The notes beneath the pieces were generated by a model. That model saw only the letters and a list, made by a program, of their open reading frames with translations. It ran no database searches and was not told where the DNA came from. From Olavius algarvensis Delta 4 endosymbiont (GTDB lineage Bacteria > Desulfobacterota > Desulfobacteria > Desulfobacterales > CAJINA01): DNA of 64,000 nucleotides. A program made the translations under genes and the position numbers. The stretch covers positions 1-64,000 of the forward strand of contig CAJINA010000282.1 of assembly GCA_905176665.1 (NCBI GenBank), in the 5' to 3' direction. Shown here in pieces: positions 41,061-50,750 of the stretch (positions are counted from its first letter, which is position 1; each line of letters opens with the position of its first letter).

Positions 41061-42272
41061 ATGCCGGTCTTTATCTATAAAGGGAAAAACAAAAGCGGGG
41101 CGACTCAGAAAGGGGAGCTGGAAGCGGCAAGCATGGAAGTCGCCATGGCCCAGTTGGCTCGCATGAGGATTGCCAATCCCAAGGTGAAACCAAAGCCGAA
41201 GGATATTTTTGAGAACGTGGCTTTCATGCAGCCCAAGGTCACCCAGAAGGACGTCATCATGTTTTGCCGGCAGTTTTCCACCATGATCGATGCTGGCCTG
41301 CCGATCATCCAGTGTCTCGATATTCTCCAGTCCCAGCAGGATAACCCTACTTTCAAAAAGACGCTGAAAGAGATCAAGGAGAATGTTGAAGCCGGACAGA
41401 CATTGGCGGAAGCACTTAAAAAATATCCCGATCAGTTCGATAACCTGTTTGTCAATATGATCGCGGCCGGCGAAGCCGGTGGTATTTTGGATACCATCTT
41501 GCAGCGCCTTTCCGCTTACATGGAAAAAGCGGCCAAGCTCAAGGCCCAGGTAAAAGGTGCCATGACCTATCCGGCGATAACGATGATTGTGGCTGTTCTC
41601 GTCGTGGCCGTCATCATGATCTTCGTGATTCCGGTTTTTGAAAAAATGTTTGCTGATTTCGGCGGCGCCCTGCCGGCGCCAACTCAGATGGTTGTCGCCA
41701 TGAGTAACTATTCCCGGCAATATTGGTATGTCGTGGCCGGGGGCTTGTTCATATGCGGGTTCGCCTTCAAGAAATTCTACGCGACCGAGAAAGGCCGCGG
41801 TATCGTGGACGCCGCCTCGCTGCAATTTCCGGTCCTGGGTCCCCTGCTGCGGCGGGTGGCGGTGGCCAAGTTTACCCGCACGATGGGCACCATGCTGTCC
41901 AGCGGGGTTGCGATTCTTGAGTCCCTTGAAATTGTAGCCAAAACGGCTGGAAACAAATCCGTTGAAGAGGCTATCTATTACACCCGGGGCGGGATTGCCG
42001 AAGGCCGGACAATGGCCGATCCGCTATCGGAGAGCGGTGTTTTCCCGCCCATGGTCTGTCAAATGATTTCCGTGGGCGAGTCTACCGGAGCCCTGGATTC
42101 CATGCTGGTTAAGATTGCTGATTTCTATGACGAAGAGGTGGATCAAGCTGTTGAGAATCTGACCTCGGCCATCGAGCCGATCATGATGGTGTTCATGGGT
42201 ATAGTCATCGGCGGCTTGGTGGTTTCCATGTACCTGCCCATCTTCAAGATGGCCGGTGCGGTGGGCGGATAG
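41061..42272 (+). CDS. pilC: Type IV pilus inner-membrane platform protein PilC
   Basis: About 403 residues from MPVFIYKGKNKSGATQKGEL, with strong Shine-Dalgarno. Two T2SSF domains (~70-195 and ~270-395) show MFCRQFSTMIDAGLPIIQCL and FTRTMGTMLSSGVAILESLE with GEAGGILD / GESTGALD loops. Three membrane segments include TMIVAVLVVAVIMIFVIPVF. PilC anchors the PilB/PilT motors to the pilus assembly complex. Usual neighbours pilB and pilT are not upstream. The 270 bases to the next gene hold no feature I can support. Confidence 0.9.
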   Translation: MPVFIYKGKNKSGATQKGELEAASMEVAMAQLARMRIANPKVKPKPKDIFENVAFMQPKVTQKDVIMFCRQFSTMIDAGLPIIQCLDILQSQQDNPTFKKTLKEIKENVEAGQTLAEALKKYPDQFDNLFVNMIAAGEAGGILDTILQRLSAYMEKAAKLKAQVKGAMTYPAITMIVAVLVVAVIMIFVIPVFEKMFADFGGALPAPTQMVVAMSNYSRQYWYVVAGGLFICGFAFKKFYATEKGRGIVDAASLQFPVLGPLLRRVAVAKFTRTMGTMLSSGVAILESLEIVAKTAGNKSVEEAIYYTRGGIAEGRTMADPLSESGVFPPMVCQMISVGESTGALDSMLVKIADFYDEEVDQAVENLTSAIEPIMMVFMGIVIGGLVVSMYLPIFKMAGAVGG

Positions 42273-42542
42273 ATCCGGGCGGCGGTCTGCTATCCCCGGG
42301 GCCAAAGGCACGCGGTCACCTCAAGCCACTGCGATACCGGATTCCGGTCCCCTGTTGTAAAAAGCACCAGGCAGGGCGATTTCCCCGCTGCGATCCTGCT
42401 CGATCCTTGATCGGGCCAGTTCAGCGGCGGCTGCTCGTCAGCAATGCCAGTCGGGCAGATTTACCGTCACTTGACTCGCCTCCTGCACATGTAAGGATCA
42501 GGGACCGCCTTTTCCAATTGCCAATCCCGAAAGTGAATTCCC

Positions 42543-43853
42543 ATGGACAAACCTTTGGAAAAGATCGACAGCGAGTTGCATTCAAAACTTAAGCTGTTGA
42601 TGTTTTCGCGGGTGCTGTTTACCTCCTTTCTACTGGGATCGACCATCATCTTTCAATTGGGTACCAGTGATTCATTCCTGGCGGTTTCCCTGCTGGTACT
42701 GTACGGGATGATCGGCGGCATTTTTCTCCTTAGCTGCATCTATATAATATTACTGGCCTTTATTCGCGATAGCCTGGTCTTCGCCTATATTCAGGTAGCT
42801 GTCGATACCGGCATAGTGTCTCTTATCGTGTTTGTGACCGGCGGGTACACCAGTGTTTTTTCCTTTCTTTACCTGGTCGTGATTATCTATTCCAGCATCC
42901 TACTCCCTAGATGGGGTGTACTCGCCATCGCGGCGATCTGCAGTATCCAGTATGGGGTGATGATCGATCTGGAGTATTTTGAGATTATAACCCCCATGGT
43001 CCTGGAGGGGAGTTTGTCCGCCATCAGCTTTCCCGGAAAAAGTGTTCTTTTCAAGGTTATGGTGACTATTGTCGCCTGTTGCGCAGTCGCTATCTTGAGC
43101 GGCTTTCTGGCTGAACAGACGGTAAAAACCAAGAAAGAATTGCAATTATTGGAAGACCAGGTGAAACGGGTTGAAAAAATGGCCTATATGGGGGAGATGG
43201 CCGCCGGTATGGCCCATGAAATAAAAAATCCGCTGGCCTCACTGGCAGGCTCCATCCAGTTACTCAGGGAAGACATTCAGTACGATCCCTACCACGACAA
43301 GCTGATGCAAATCGCCCTGCGTGAAACCGATCGACTCAGCGAACTGGTTGGTAATTTCCTCCTCTTTGCACGCCCGCAGGCCGGCAAAATCGAAACGATC
43401 GATTTACGCGAGAGTATCCGGGAAGTGCTGGAGTTGTTTGGAAAGAACAGTGAGTGTTCCTCCCGGATCTCCATTTCTGCCAACATGGCTGCCGGCGTCT
43501 GGATTGAAATAGACCCGGTTCACTTTCACCAGGTATTTTGGAACATCCTTTTAAATGCGGCGGAAGCCATTGAGCAGGAAGGACGCATCGACATCCGCCT
43601 GTATGAGTCCAGAAACAATACCGCGATATTAGAAATCGAGGACAACGGTTGCGGTGTACCGGAAGAAACCCTTAAAATGATTTTCGACCCCTTTTTCACA
43701 ACCAAAGCTACCGGGACCGGCCTGGGGTTGTCCATTGCCCATAGCATTCTGGAGACATACGGCTATTTGCTCAGTGTAGAGAGTACGGTATCCAGAGGGA
43801 CGGTTTTTACGCTCAAAGTGAACCGGGCCGCGCCCCCGCAACCAGTGGGTTAA
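42543..43853 (+). CDS. pilS: PilS-like sensor histidine kinase
   Basis: 436 residues. Six membrane helices lie within ~25-190, then a coiled linker (KTKKELQLLEDQVKRVEKMA). The HisKA domain has MAAGMAHEIKNPLASLAGSI with the phospho-accepting His at ~226. The HATPase domain has ILNAAEAI (N box), EDNGCGVPEE (G1) and FFTTKATGTGLGLSIAHSIL (F/G2). Membrane topology and position after pilC fit PilS, which with the NtrC-type regulator PilR controls pilin transcription. No pilR follows; the next gene is lysS. It could be a PilS-like kinase with another partner. Confidence 0.8.
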   Translation: MDKPLEKIDSELHSKLKLLMFSRVLFTSFLLGSTIIFQLGTSDSFLAVSLLVLYGMIGGIFLLSCIYIILLAFIRDSLVFAYIQVAVDTGIVSLIVFVTGGYTSVFSFLYLVVIIYSSILLPRWGVLAIAAICSIQYGVMIDLEYFEIITPMVLEGSLSAISFPGKSVLFKVMVTIVACCAVAILSGFLAEQTVKTKKELQLLEDQVKRVEKMAYMGEMAAGMAHEIKNPLASLAGSIQLLREDIQYDPYHDKLMQIALRETDRLSELVGNFLLFARPQAGKIETIDLRESIREVLELFGKNSECSSRISISANMAAGVWIEIDPVHFHQVFWNILLNAAEAIEQEGRIDIRLYESRNNTAILEIEDNGCGVPEETLKMIFDPFFTTKATGTGLGLSIAHSILETYGYLLSVESTVSRGTVFTLKVNRAAPPQPVG

Positions 43854-43855
43854 GC

Positions 43856-43904
43856 TTGACACCTTGGGCCAAATAGGTTAGCAAATCCGACTTAACTTTA
43901 TAAT
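43856..43904 (+). promoter_or_regulatory. Possible promoter region for the lysS-lipid A operon
   Basis: TTGACA at 43856-43861 is followed 17 bases later by TAGCAA (43879-43884). A perfect TATAAT lies further on at 43899-43904 but lacks a well-spaced -35. Either could initiate the long plus-strand operon beginning at 44016. Predicted by eye only. Confidence 0.35.
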
Positions 43905-44015
43905 GCCGACGGTTTATTGCCTCTCGGCAAAGACAGGCCGCCGCAGGGACCGGGCGTGGATGCGTAAACGGGCTGCGGCGTTTCCAAGTTTGGAGAAAGA
44001 CAGGGTAAGCAGGGT

Positions 44016-45500
44016 ATGAAAAAAGAGAGTGATATATTAGAGCAGCGCCGCCAGAAAATTGAGCGACTAAGAGAGTCCGGAACCGAGCCTTTTCCCAACG
44101 ATTTCAGAGTGTCGCATACGATCGGGCAGGTAAAGGCTTTCATAGCCGATCCGTCACAGAACGTAACTGAAGATGAGCCGCAGTTTGCCTGTGCCGGGCG
44201 TATTGTGGCCGTGAACAAGTTTGGTAAGGCGGCCTTCATCAGGTTTCGGGATCGCTCGGGACAACTACAGGCCTATATTAAAAAGGACATGATCGGGGAA
44301 GCGGCCTACACCCTATTTAAAAATCTTGATATAGGCGATTTTATTGGCCTGGAAGGGGGCATGTTTCAGACCCGGACCCAGGAGTGGACCCTGCTGGCCA
44401 AAAGCCTGCGACTGGTCAGCAAAGCCACGCGGCCTCTGCCTGAAAAATATCATGGCCTGAAGGACCCCGAAAAACGATACCGCAAGCGCTATGTGGACTT
44501 GATCATGAACCCGGATGTGAGAGATATTTTCATTACCCGCAGCCGGGTGATTCAAGAAATTCGCAACTTTCTTCTGCAGCAAGAATTTCTCGAGGTTGAA
44601 ACCCCGATGATGCAGCCCATCCCGGGGGGGGCCGAAGCGACGCCTTTCATCACGCACCACAATGCGCTCGACTTGGCGCTCTACCTGCGAATTGCGCCGG
44701 AGTTATACCTGAAAAGGCTGGTTGTGGGTGGCTTTGAACGGGTATTTGAAGTAAACCGCAATTTCCGTAACGAAGGGGTTTCCACCCGTCATAATCCCGA
44801 ATTTACCATGCTCGAGTTCTACCAGGCGTATGCCACGTACCAGGATTTGATGGCCCTCACGGAAGATATGTTCAAGACGGTCACCCAACTGGCGACCGGG
44901 AGCAGCACCATCGTGTACCAGGGCCAGACGATCGAAATGGGCGGTACCTGGACGCGTATGACCCTGGCCGAAGCCCTGGAAAAGATGGGCGGGCTTGATC
45001 CGCGCCTGCTGGATGATCGCGACGGGCTGCTGGCTTTTGCACGGGATAAGGGCGTCAAGCTCAGCAAAACCGGGCGGATCGGTAAAATTATTACCAAATT
45101 GTTCGATGTGCTGGTTGAGCCGCAACTCATCCAGCCGACATTCATAACCGGTTATCCGGTAGAGGTGTCGCCGCTGTCGCGCCGCAGTGACGCGGAACCT
45201 GGCCTGACCGATCGGTTTGAACTGTTCATTGCCGGGTACGAAATCGCCAACGGCTTTTCCGAACTGAATGATCCCGAAGATCAGAACGCCCGGTTCCTGC
45301 AACAAGTGGAAGATCGCAAGGCCGGAGACAACGAGGCGCACTTCATGGACGCGGATTATATCGAAGCCCTGGAATATGGGATGCCGCCGACAGCCGGTGA
45401 GGGCATCGGGATTGATAGACTGACCATGCTGCTGACAGACGCAGCGTCCATACGGGAAGTTATTCTGTTCCCCCACATGAAACCGTCATCCACAGGCTAG
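44016..45500 (+). CDS. lysS: Lysyl-tRNA synthetase (class II)
   Basis: 494 residues, full length. The N-terminal anticodon-binding OB fold (~55-150) has RIVAVNKFGKAAFIRFRDRS. The class II core has motif 1 (YVDLIMNPDVRDIFITRS), motif 2 (FRNEGVSTRHNPEFTMLEFY) and motif 3 (GIGIDRLTMLLT). The enzyme charges tRNA-Lys. It is followed two bases later by the lolC/E gene, so it appears to lead the outer-membrane biogenesis operon. Confidence 0.95.
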   Translation: MKKESDILEQRRQKIERLRESGTEPFPNDFRVSHTIGQVKAFIADPSQNVTEDEPQFACAGRIVAVNKFGKAAFIRFRDRSGQLQAYIKKDMIGEAAYTLFKNLDIGDFIGLEGGMFQTRTQEWTLLAKSLRLVSKATRPLPEKYHGLKDPEKRYRKRYVDLIMNPDVRDIFITRSRVIQEIRNFLLQQEFLEVETPMMQPIPGGAEATPFITHHNALDLALYLRIAPELYLKRLVVGGFERVFEVNRNFRNEGVSTRHNPEFTMLEFYQAYATYQDLMALTEDMFKTVTQLATGSSTIVYQGQTIEMGGTWTRMTLAEALEKMGGLDPRLLDDRDGLLAFARDKGVKLSKTGRIGKIITKLFDVLVEPQLIQPTFITGYPVEVSPLSRRSDAEPGLTDRFELFIAGYEIANGFSELNDPEDQNARFLQQVEDRKAGDNEAHFMDADYIEALEYGMPPTAGEGIGIDRLTMLLTDAASIREVILFPHMKPSSTG

Positions 45501-45502
45501 GC

Positions 45503-46738
45503 ATGCCCTTTGAACTTTTTATAGGCAGCCGCTACCTCAGGGCCAAACAAAAGCAGTCTTTCATCTCACTGATTACCCTGCTATCCATTGCCGGGGTAAC
45601 CGTCGGCGTGATGGCGCTGATTGTGGTCATCGCCGTGATGACCGGTTTTGAATCGGATATGAAGTCCCGCATTTTGGGAGTGGAATCCCATATCGTGGTC
45701 ATGCGGCACGGCGGATCTTTCTCGGATTACCGCAATATCATGGCGCGTATTGAGGCTGCTGACGGCGTGCAGGCGACGACACCGTTTATATATTCCCAGG
45801 TCATGATCCGGTCCGCCACAGGTGTTTCCGGGGCGGTTCTCAGGGGGGTGGATCCGGAGACCGTCGGCAGCGTCGTCAAGTTTTTCAGCGCCGAAGACCT
45901 AACCCGCCTGGCCGGCGATACTGCCGGTCGTCCCGGTGAAAGATCGACGCCCGGTATTATCCTCGGTAAAGAACTGGCTAAAAATCTCGGTGTCGGTGCC
46001 GGCGATACCATTGCCATGATTTCTCCCCGCGGCATGCTTTCCCCCATTGGTCACATGCCGGCCATGAAACAGTTCAAGATTAAAGGGCTCTTCGAGTCCG
46101 GCATGTATGAATTTGACAACTCCCTGGTTTATATTCATTTGAACACCGCCCAGAAAATGATGCGGATGGCCGACACAGTGACCGGCATCGAGGTGCGGGT
46201 CAACGATATATATCAGGCCGGTGACATTCGTAAGACCCTGGTACGCGACCTTGGATTTCCCTACTGGATCCGAGACTGGATGAGCATGAATCGCAACCTG
46301 TTTTCAGCCCTGAAGCTTGAGAAAACGGCCATGTTTATTATTCTGGCGTTGATTGTACTCGTGGCCGCTTTTAACATCGCCAGCTCGCTGATTATGATGG
46401 TGATGGAAAAAACCAAAGATATCGCAATATTGAAAGCCATGGGGGCCACAGATCGAAGTATCTACCGGATTTTTATCTTCAAAGGCATGGCCATTGGGGT
46501 GGTCGGCACGATTCTGGGCGTCTGCGGTGGAATTATTCTCTGCATGCTCCTGTCGCATTATAAGTTCATTGAACTACCGGGAGATGTTTACTACATTACC
46601 ACGCTTCCGGTGGTCCTGAAGGTAGTGGATGTTGCGGCCATTGCGGTTTCGGCCCTGGTTATCTGCTTTTTTGCAACCCTGTATCCTGCGCGACAGGCGT
46701 CTCGGTTAGATCCGGTTGAGGCAATTCGTTATGGATAA
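45503..46738 (+). CDS. lolC: Lipoprotein-releasing ABC transporter permease LolC/LolE
   Basis: 411 residues. The N-terminus (FELFIGSRYLRAKQKQSFIS) is followed by a first membrane helix (LLSIAGVTVGVMALIVVIAV) and a large periplasmic domain (~45-265). Three C-terminal helices include KAMGATDRSIYRIFIFKGMA, the coupling region of MacB/FtsX-type permeases. With LolD it extracts mature lipoproteins from the inner membrane and hands them to LolA. Only one LolC/E-type gene is present, so it probably works as a homodimer (LolF-like use). The stop overlaps the lolD start by eight bases. Confidence 0.92.
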   Translation: MPFELFIGSRYLRAKQKQSFISLITLLSIAGVTVGVMALIVVIAVMTGFESDMKSRILGVESHIVVMRHGGSFSDYRNIMARIEAADGVQATTPFIYSQVMIRSATGVSGAVLRGVDPETVGSVVKFFSAEDLTRLAGDTAGRPGERSTPGIILGKELAKNLGVGAGDTIAMISPRGMLSPIGHMPAMKQFKIKGLFESGMYEFDNSLVYIHLNTAQKMMRMADTVTGIEVRVNDIYQAGDIRKTLVRDLGFPYWIRDWMSMNRNLFSALKLEKTAMFIILALIVLVAAFNIASSLIMMVMEKTKDIAILKAMGATDRSIYRIFIFKGMAIGVVGTILGVCGGIILCMLLSHYKFIELPGDVYYITTLPVVLKVVDVAAIAVSALVICFFATLYPARQASRLDPVEAIRYG

Positions 46739-47450
46739 CATACAGCCAGGAAAGACCGACCAGGCCGGCGATCCCTTGATCCGGATTTGCGACCTGCATA
46801 AAAGTTACACCAATGGCAGTGGCGAGAGTATCGATATCTTTACAGGTGCGGATTTGGACATCCAGCCTGCGGAAAGTGTGGCCGTGGTTGGGGCCTCTGG
46901 CGTTGGTAAATCCACATTGCTTCATATTCTCGGGACCCTGGACAGGCCGGACCGCGGCCAGGTCTTTTTCGACGGGCAGGATATCTTCAGTTTGGACCGA
47001 CACCAACTAGCGGGCTTTCGAAACCGTTCAATCGGTTTTGTATTTCAATTTCACCACTTGTTGCCGGAGTTCAACGCACTTGAAAATACCATGATGCCGG
47101 CCCTGATAGGTGGACGTATCCGGTCTGAAGCCGCCGCGGCGGCAGAGGCCATTCTCGTGCGGGTGGGATTGCAGAACCGCTTGCGCCACCCGGTGAGCAA
47201 ACTGTCCGGAGGTGAGCAGCAGCGGGTGGCCCTGGCAAGGGCCCTGATACTCAACCCCGCCCTGCTGCTGGCGGATGAGCCTACCGGCAACCTTGATCAG
47301 GAAAATAGTGATCGCGTGCATACACTGTTAATGGAATTGAATCAGGAACTCTCCATGACCGTTTTGATCGTAACCCACAACATGGAACTGGCAGCCTGCA
47401 TGTCCCGGTGTATAACGATTAAAAACGGAAAGCTGGAAGGAATACACTGA
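46731..47450 (+). CDS. lolD: Lipoprotein-releasing ABC transporter ATPase LolD
   Basis: About 239 residues from the ATG at 46731 (an earlier ATG at 46716 lies deeper in lolC/E). Walker A is [11 protein letters not shown], signature [15 protein letters not shown], Walker [13 protein letters not shown], and the H-loop is VTHNM. It powers the LolC/E permease encoded immediately upstream. The bamA GTG start comes one base after its stop. Confidence 0.93.
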   Translation: MDNIQPGKTDQAGDPLIRICDLHKSYTNGSGESIDIFTGADLDIQPAESVAVVGASGVGKSTLLHILGTLDRPDRGQVFFDGQDIFSLDRHQLAGFRNRSIGFVFQFHHLLPEFNALENTMMPALIGGRIRSEAAAAAEAILVRVGLQNRLRHPVSKLSGGEQQRVALARALILNPALLLADEPTGNLDQENSDRVHTLLMELNQELSMTVLIVTHNMELAACMSRCITIKNGKLEGIH

Positions 47451-47451
47451 G

Positions 47452-50103
47452 GTGGTTTACAGGTTCAGGTTACAGCTCATATTGCTGGTTCTTCTCCTCT
47501 TCGGCGCCCCTTGTATTGTTTCTGGAGCGGACTCTATCCGGGTAGTAGTCCTGCCTTTTGAAGTTCATGCGCCCTCATCGCAAGAGAAATTTACCACTGA
47601 AATTACCGATGCCCTGAAACAGCAGTTGGAGCAGGAGGGTGTTACCGTTGTTAATTTTAAAGGTGACTGGCAAAGTCGGGGCAGCATCAGCGAAAATTTA
47701 GCACAGATCCGGGCGATTGGCGTTGAGGCGGGTGCCGACCGGATTATCTGGGGCTCTCTGACCGCCTTTGGGAACATGTACTCGCTGGATGCACGGGTGG
47801 TGGAAACCTTCGGAACCGGCACGCCGAAGCCGTTTTTTGTTGAGGGCCGCAACCTCGGTACGCTGGTGGCCCGGCTCAAGAGCCTTTCCCGCAACATCGG
47901 TATGGCGGTCCTCAACCGCCAGACCATCACAGCCATACAGGTGGAGGGCAACAATCGCATCGAGGCCGATGCCGTCAAGCGGGTCATTAAATCCAGAGAG
48001 GGGGACGTATTTAAAGCCCAACCGCTCACCCGGGATTTAAAAAAGATCTACGCGATGGGTTATTTTGATGACGTGCGGGTAGAAGCCCACAGTGTTCCAG
48101 GGGGCAAAGCGGTTGTCTTCAAGGTCCTGGAAAAACCAACCATCCGCAATATCGCTTTTCGGGGCAATAAGAAGTTCAAGGATAAGAAACTCAAAGAAAA
48201 CCTGACCTTGAGAACCGGCTCGATCCTGAACATTTTCAAGATTCAAAGTAATCTGGCGATAATTCAAGACATGTATCGCGATAAAAACTATCACCATGTT
48301 CAGGTGACCTACAAGACGATAGAATTAAAGAACAACCAGGCCGATCTGGAGTTCAAGATCGTTGAAGGCGATCGGTCGCGCATCGAAAATATCTTATTTG
48401 ACGGCAATGAGGTTTACCCGGATAACCGCCTGAAAAAGCTTGTGGAAACATCAGAAGCCTGGTTCCTTTCCTTTATCACCGAAGATGGTGATCTGGATCG
48501 CGAAAAGCTGAAACAAGATGTCGCCCTGCTCACTTCCTTTTACCACAACAACGGGTATATAAATGCACGGGTCGGAGAACCCGAGGTAATTTTTACCGAG
48601 GAAGGCATAGACGTGACCTTCAAAATCGAGGAGGGTCCGCGTTATAAAGTCGGTAAAGTCAACCTGATCGGTGAATTCGTGGTGCCGGAAAACCTGCTGA
48701 AGGCTGTTATTCAGCTGTACAACCAGGAATTTTTCAGCAAAGCGGTAATGCGGCAAGATATTCTCTTGATTACAGATCTTTATGCAGACGCAGGCTATGC
48801 TTATGCCGAGGTCATTCCTCTCGTGGAGCGGCGGGACGAGGAACTGCTGGTGGAGGTCACTTACGACATCAAGAAAGGACCGCTCGTATACTACGAGAAA
48901 ATCATCATCAGCGGAAACACCAAGACCCGGGACAAGGTCATTCGCCGTGAACTGCAGGTTCACGAAAAAGAGCTGTACAGTGGGAAAAAAATGAAGCGCG
49001 GTATCCGCAATTTGTATTATCTTGATTTTTTTGAAGATATTCAGGTAGACACCCCCAAGGGCAGTGCGGATGACCAGATGATCATGAAAATCAATGTCAA
49101 GGAGAAGGACACGGGCACCTTTTCTGTGGGGGGCGGATACAGCAGTGTGGAAAATGTGTATTTCAATGCCTCCATTGCCCAGCGTAACTTGTTCGGCCGG
49201 GGCCAGACGCTGAAATTTGAGGCCCAGGTGGGCGGCCGCACCCAGAAGTTCAACCTGAGTTTCACCGAACCCTGGCTGTTCGATATACCTCTTTCAGGAA
49301 CCGGCGACATTTACAACTGGGCCACGGATTTCGATTCATACGAACAGGAGGCCATCGGGGCCGGGGCCGGAATCGGGTACCCGGTCTGGGATTTTACCCG
49401 GACCTATTTCAGATATCGCTTTGACTCTTCCGATGTATCGAACGTACAGTCTTTTGCACCCGATTCGGTTCGGGATCTGTCGGGCACCAATATCACCAGC
49501 AGCCTGACCAGCAGTCTGGTCTATGATTCGAGAAACAAACGATTTAACACTACCCGGGGCAGCAAGCATTCGATCAGCCTTGAATATGCCGGGCTGGGCG
49601 GCACCATCGGGTATACCAAGGTCGATGCTAAAGCAAGCTGGTTTTTTCCAATATTCTGGAAGTTTACGGGTTTTTTGAATGGAGAGGGCGGACATGTTTC
49701 CCAGAATTCGGGCCTGCTGCTGCCCGACTATGAGAAATACTTCAAAGGTGGCATGAACTCAATTCGGGGATTCGATTGGGAGGACCTGGCCCCCACTGAA
49801 ATCAATTCGGCAGGTGAGTTGGCCTATGTGGGTGGTGAAAAGTTTGTCCAGTTCAATTCAGAGCTGCGATTTCCCCTGGTGGAAGAAGCCGGGGTGATTG
49901 GCCTTGTCTTTTTCGATACCGGTGATGTATATGCAGAAGACGAAACGATTGAAATCGGCAATTTGCGCCAGAGTGCCGGGTTTGGCTTCCGGTGGTTTTC
50001 ACCCATGGGCCCCATCCGCCTGGAAAACGCCTATATCCTGGATCCGAAACCAGGAGAGCCCACCGGCGGCAGATGGGAGTTTACCATGGGCGGAGCATTC
50101 TAA
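47452..50103 (+). CDS. bamA: Outer-membrane assembly factor BamA with an extra N-terminal domain
   Basis: 883 residues from a GTG start. The signal peptide (LILLVLLLFGAPCIVSGA) ends near 26. Residues ~27-160 (RVVVLPFEVH, ADRIIWGSLTAFGNMYSLDA) form an alpha/beta domain like those of TolB-N/CsgG/FlgO-type proteins, not usual in BamA. Five POTRA domains follow (~163-550), each opening with an I-x-I-x-G-N-type strand (ITAIQVEGNNRI, TIRNIAFRGNKKF, KIIISGNTKT). A 16-strand barrel (~555-883) includes KGGMNSIRGFDW (the lid-lock xRGF) and the terminal aromatic EFTMGGAF. It inserts barrel proteins into the outer membrane, next to skp and lpxD. Confidence 0.92.
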   Translation: MVYRFRLQLILLVLLLFGAPCIVSGADSIRVVVLPFEVHAPSSQEKFTTEITDALKQQLEQEGVTVVNFKGDWQSRGSISENLAQIRAIGVEAGADRIIWGSLTAFGNMYSLDARVVETFGTGTPKPFFVEGRNLGTLVARLKSLSRNIGMAVLNRQTITAIQVEGNNRIEADAVKRVIKSREGDVFKAQPLTRDLKKIYAMGYFDDVRVEAHSVPGGKAVVFKVLEKPTIRNIAFRGNKKFKDKKLKENLTLRTGSILNIFKIQSNLAIIQDMYRDKNYHHVQVTYKTIELKNNQADLEFKIVEGDRSRIENILFDGNEVYPDNRLKKLVETSEAWFLSFITEDGDLDREKLKQDVALLTSFYHNNGYINARVGEPEVIFTEEGIDVTFKIEEGPRYKVGKVNLIGEFVVPENLLKAVIQLYNQEFFSKAVMRQDILLITDLYADAGYAYAEVIPLVERRDEELLVEVTYDIKKGPLVYYEKIIISGNTKTRDKVIRRELQVHEKELYSGKKMKRGIRNLYYLDFFEDIQVDTPKGSADDQMIMKINVKEKDTGTFSVGGGYSSVENVYFNASIAQRNLFGRGQTLKFEAQVGGRTQKFNLSFTEPWLFDIPLSGTGDIYNWATDFDSYEQEAIGAGAGIGYPVWDFTRTYFRYRFDSSDVSNVQSFAPDSVRDLSGTNITSSLTSSLVYDSRNKRFNTTRGSKHSISLEYAGLGGTIGYTKVDAKASWFFPIFWKFTGFLNGEGGHVSQNSGLLLPDYEKYFKGGMNSIRGFDWEDLAPTEINSAGELAYVGGEKFVQFNSELRFPLVEEAGVIGLVFFDTGDVYAEDETIEIGNLRQSAGFGFRWFSPMGPIRLENAYILDPKPGEPTGGRWEFTMGGAF

Positions 50104-50190
50104 AGGCCATTTGATAGTATGACCGGCAATCCCGGGCAAACCATAGCGATAAAATTGAAAGGTATACACCTACTACACTTGGGAGGCGGC

Positions 50191-50748
50191 ATGAAATCCA
50201 AATTTAGAACAACGGCGGTTACTGTTTTCATGGTTTTAGGTCTCTGTGGACCGGTCTGGGCGGCAGATGTAGCCAAGATAGGGACGGTTGATTTTCAGCG
50301 CATTATCGATCTGTCGGACGCCGGAAAAGCAGCCCAGGAAAAGTTGAATAAGCAGGCCAAAGAGATGGAGGCGGATCTGAAAAGCAAGGGCGCTGCGATA
50401 GAGGCCGGCCAAAAGCAGTTCGAGCGGGAAGCCCTGGTCATGAATAAGGAGATGAAAGACGCCAAAGAACGCGAAATGCGGATTAAAACAAATGATTTTA
50501 AACAGTTGCAGCAACGCTACACCGGGGTCGCGCGGGAACTGCAGTTCCGGCTGGTGGGTCAGATCCGCAACGATGTGGATAAACTGGTCAAAGAAATGGG
50601 ACAGAAAGAGGGATACCTGCTCATTCTGGAACGCAAAGAGGGCGGCGTCATCTATATGCCCTCCACCATCGATATCACCGACAATGTGATCAAACAATAC
50701 AACGCTGTATGGGCCAAACAGAAAGAGGGCGCGGACAAGAAAAAGTAG
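50191..50748 (+). CDS. skp: Periplasmic chaperone Skp/OmpH
   Basis: About 185 residues from the ATG at 50191 after GGGAGGCGGC. The signal peptide ends near VWAADVAK. The mature protein starts IGTVDFQRIIDLSDAGKAAQ and then runs as long charged helices (~55-130), the Skp tentacles. It binds unfolded outer-membrane proteins and delivers them to BamA, encoded just upstream; lpxD follows two bases later. A frame from 50119 adds 24 residues before the signal peptide. Confidence 0.9.
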   Translation: MKSKFRTTAVTVFMVLGLCGPVWAADVAKIGTVDFQRIIDLSDAGKAAQEKLNKQAKEMEADLKSKGAAIEAGQKQFEREALVMNKEMKDAKEREMRIKTNDFKQLQQRYTGVARELQFRLVGQIRNDVDKLVKEMGQKEGYLLILERKEGGVIYMPSTIDITDNVIKQYNAVWAKQKEGADKKK

Positions 50749-50750
50749 CG

